From Methanolinea sp. (lineage in GTDB: Archaea > Halobacteriota > Methanomicrobia > Methanomicrobiales > Methanospirillaceae), in assembly GCA_030019395.1 (NCBI GenBank), contig JASEES010000047.1, forward strand, positions 88,100-152,099: 64,000 nucleotides of DNA. Direction: 5' to 3'. The notes below the pieces were generated by a model. It worked only from the letters and a program-made list of their open reading frames with translations, made no database searches and was not told where the DNA came from. Below, piece after piece: positions 62,252 through 64,000 of this stretch; position 1 is the stretch's first letter; each line of letters begins with the position of its first letter. The position numbers and the translations under genes are program-made.

Positions 62252-62791
62252 ACCCCCCTCCCGGATATCCCGCGTAATTGATTCGGCGTAGAGCTGGGCA
62301 TAAAGGTAGCAGGCTTGGAAGAGGGGGTCGTCACGATTCATCAGGCGGCAGGGAAAGAGGTAGAGCGAGTAGGAAGAGAGGAGCTGGTCATGGCTGGAGT
62401 GGCCGGCAATCAGGGAAAAGAAGGTGTGGGACTTCTTCATCATCTCCCGGATGAGGTTAAAAAGATCCCTGGGAAGGGGAGAAAAGCCCGCTGCCACCTG
62501 ATCGATAAACCAGTCAATCTCCCTGATGCGGGGGCGCAGGACCCGGTAGAATCGTGACTGGTAGAGCTTGAGGAGCCCATCTTTTTTATCGGTAAGCTGG
62601 AACAATCGATAGTTGTCTCTCCCCGTTTGTGGCAGTATCCTGATGTAACCTGATGATGCGAATGACTCAAGGTGCCTTGCAATATTCCGGGGGTTTTTAA
62701 ACCCTATCGCGTCTGCCAGCTGCTTGTCGGTGAGGGGTTTTCCGTCAAGGAGCAGCCCCATCAACCTGATACTGGTATCGGTCCGGACCAT
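62078..62791 (-). CDS. Winged-helix DNA-binding protein, long alpha-helical C-terminus
   Basis: 237 aa. The N-terminus is a winged helix: IRLMGLLLDGKPLTDKQLADAIGFKNPRNIARHLESFASSGYIRI, then RDNYRLFQLTDK as the wing. The rest is helical with VAAGFSPLPRDLFNLIREMMKKS. GGAGG lies about 14 nt before the ATG. No ligand domain recognised. The last 57 codons overlap a convergent HEAT-like frame. Confidence 0.6.
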   Translation of the reverse strand: MVRTDTSIRLMGLLLDGKPLTDKQLADAIGFKNPRNIARHLESFASSGYIRILPQTGRDNYRLFQLTDKKDGLLKLYQSRFYRVLRPRIREIDWFIDQVAAGFSPLPRDLFNLIREMMKKSHTFFSLIAGHSSHDQLLSSYSLYLFPCRLMNRDDPLFQACYLYAQLYAESITRDIREGGLSEGFLEPLDAIQKVILQLGPPAITDSSRDHPGTKGCIVLDKIPCNLPDQRRGMPGE

Positions 62792-63062
62792 CCCCCAACC
62801 ATCCCTCCATGGGAATTTTCACTCCCCGGCAACCACAATCATCCATTCATTCCCTTTTACCGGAGAAATTCCTTTTTTTAGTGGTCACCAGGTGTTCCTT
62901 GTTCCCCCGACCACCATGTATCATCACGTCAGGGGGAAAGGAGAGAAGTCATCAGCGAAAAACGCATTTGTCCCGGCGGACTTCATCGCCAGAAGAAAAT
63001 TGGCGGAGGTGGGTGATGAAATTTTCCCGTTTACCCCATTCCAATAGTCCACGTACCCTGTC

Positions 63063-64000
63063 TCACTCGAGAGTGAAGTAAAACGTCGCTCCTTTCCCTA
63101 CCCTGCCTGTTGCCCAGACCCTTCCCCCGTGCCTCTGGATAATCCTCTGGACGATCGCCAGCCCGATCCCTGTCCCCTCGTACTCCTTTTCGTCCACGAG
63201 CCGCTGGAAGACCGTGAAGAGCTTGGACGCGTATTTCATGTCAAACCCGATCCCGTTGTCCCTGACATAATACACGGTCTTTCCGTCCTGCTTCTCGGAT
63301 CCCACTTCAATCTCCGCATGCTTACGGGTCCGGGTGAACTTGAAGGCATTGGAGAGGATATTCTGGAACACCTGTGTGAGGAGTACCGGGTCCCCCTCGC
63401 AGGGGGGAAGATCGCCTGTACGCACCGTGACGTCCCTCCCGTCCTGCATCCCCCGGAGCTGGGCGAGCTGTTCGGCCACGATGCGGGCCGGATAGACAGT
63501 CTGCCGCGAGAGGGGCTGGCGCGACATGCGGGAGAAGTTCAGGATGGAGTCGATGAGGTCTCCCATCTTCTGGGCGTTTGTCCGGATCTTCCGGAGGAGT
63601 TCCCTGATTTCCGGGTGAAGTGCCTCGTCATAATGGGTCAGGATGATCGAGGAAAACCCGTCGATCGCCCGCAGGGGTGCCCTCAGGTCATGGGAGACCG
63701 AGTACGAGAACGCTTCGAGTTCCCGGACAGCCGATTCAAGGTCCTGCGTCCTCTCCCTTACCCGGCGTTCGAGTTCCTCGTTGAGGTTCCGGAGGTCGCG
63801 CTCGACATCCTTGATGTGGGTGATATCGATGAGTATACCCCGGATCCCGGTGATCCTGCCGTCGCTCTCGATCGGGGAGGAATAGACCATTCCCATCATG
63901 GAGGATCCGTCTTTTCGTACCATGCGGTACTCGGCACCATCGATCTTTTCCCCCTGGAGGGAGCGGGCAAAGTTCCCGGCCGCCAGGTCGCGGTCATCCA
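63063..64000 (-). CDS. PAS/PAC sensor histidine kinase, 3' part (5' end outside window)
   Basis: The frame is open to the window end. A PAS/PAC domain remnant (GAEYRMVRKDGSSMMGMVYS, GILIDITHIKDVERDL) and a coiled coil are followed by a HisKA domain with SYSVSHDLRAPLRAIDGF (phospho-His), then HATPase: N box FQNILSNAFKFT, G1 DNGIGFDMKYASKLF, and GTGIGLAIVQRIIQRHGG. Full set of catalytic motifs, so an active kinase. Response regulator not in the window. Confidence 0.93.
   Translation of the reverse strand, partial: DDRDLAAGNFARSLQGEKIDGAEYRMVRKDGSSMMGMVYSSPIESDGRITGIRGILIDITHIKDVERDLRNLNEELERRVRERTQDLESAVRELEAFSYSVSHDLRAPLRAIDGFSSIILTHYDEALHPEIRELLRKIRTNAQKMGDLIDSILNFSRMSRQPLSRQTVYPARIVAEQLAQLRGMQDGRDVTVRTGDLPPCEGDPVLLTQVFQNILSNAFKFTRTRKHAEIEVGSEKQDGKTVYYVRDNGIGFDMKYASKLFTVFQRLVDEKEYEGTGIGLAIVQRIIQRHGGRVWATGRVGKGATFYFTLE

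Overview
This 64 kb window looks like a chromosome segment of a methanogenic euryarchaeon, most probably of the order Methanomicrobiales. The evidence is the methanogenesis marker Mmp10 (the radical SAM enzyme that methylates an arginine of methyl-coenzyme M reductase), an archaeal histone, archaeal ribosomal proteins S3Ae and S15 next to a KEOPS Pcc1 subunit and a DHH nuclease, the archaeal form of phosphoglycerate mutase, HypF, and secreted proteins with PKD, PEGA, SBBP and Thr-Pro linker modules of the kind common in these methanogens. Most of the window is GC-rich. The stretches around 27.2-31 kb and 33.7-39.8 kb and an insertion sequence at 48.4-49.7 kb are visibly more AT-rich (judged by eye, not computed).

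Layout: 1-6 kb holds the 3' part of an Lhr-type helicase, an ABC-2 exporter pair, an iron-sulfur flavoprotein and lysyl-tRNA synthetase. 6-12.4 kb holds a DUF350 membrane protein and two large secreted proteins that share a homologous cohesin-like domain; one also ends in a dockerin-like EF-hand pair. 12.6-18.3 kb has hypF, divergent from an overlapping operon of two winged-helix regulators and a DEAD/DEAH helicase. 18.4-24.7 kb is a minus-strand housekeeping block (methyltransferase, apgM, S3Ae, Pcc1, RecJ-like nuclease, S15, mmp10). 24.7-33.7 kb is accessory: lipoproteins, DUF504, tRNA-Thr(TGT), a truncated DUF937 gene, a UvrD helicase-nuclease fusion, a SOUL protein, a ferredoxin-like oxidoreductase and a frameshifted AlkD-type gene.

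33.7-39.7 kb is a nickel/peptide-type ABC importer operon with an embedded methyltransferase. It starts at a perfect 18-bp palindrome and ends at a long hairpin, and its first ATPase gene has no ordinary start codon. 39.9-42.4 kb is a sulfur or selenium trafficking cluster (TusA-like, triple-DsrE fusion, two half-size YedE-type membrane proteins). Divergent from it, 42.5-46.7 kb is an arsenic island: an ArsP-type permease with a duplicated Cys-Cys-rich loop, ArsR, DUF2703, ArsC, a DGC-domain protein, an ArsF-like lipoprotein and an ArsG/CcdA-like membrane protein. The genes overlap or abut, and a palindromic operator candidate lies in front.

46.9-64 kb holds an ABC-class ATPase, a complete insertion sequence with 8-bp target duplication and a stop-interrupted transposase, and several sensory proteins: an SBP-type receptor fused to a kinase module lacking the phosphoacceptor histidine, an SBP plus dual-Cache lipoprotein, a Cache lipoprotein, and a PAS histidine kinase cut by the window end. 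It also has a Dph6-like enzyme, a PhoU/AbrB regulator, the histone, a C_GCAxxG_C_C protein, a ferredoxin-nitroreductase and an MFS transporter. The strongest candidates for something new are the arsenic island with its Cys-Cys permease loop, the adjoining DsrE/TusA/YedE cluster, and the histidine-less receptor.
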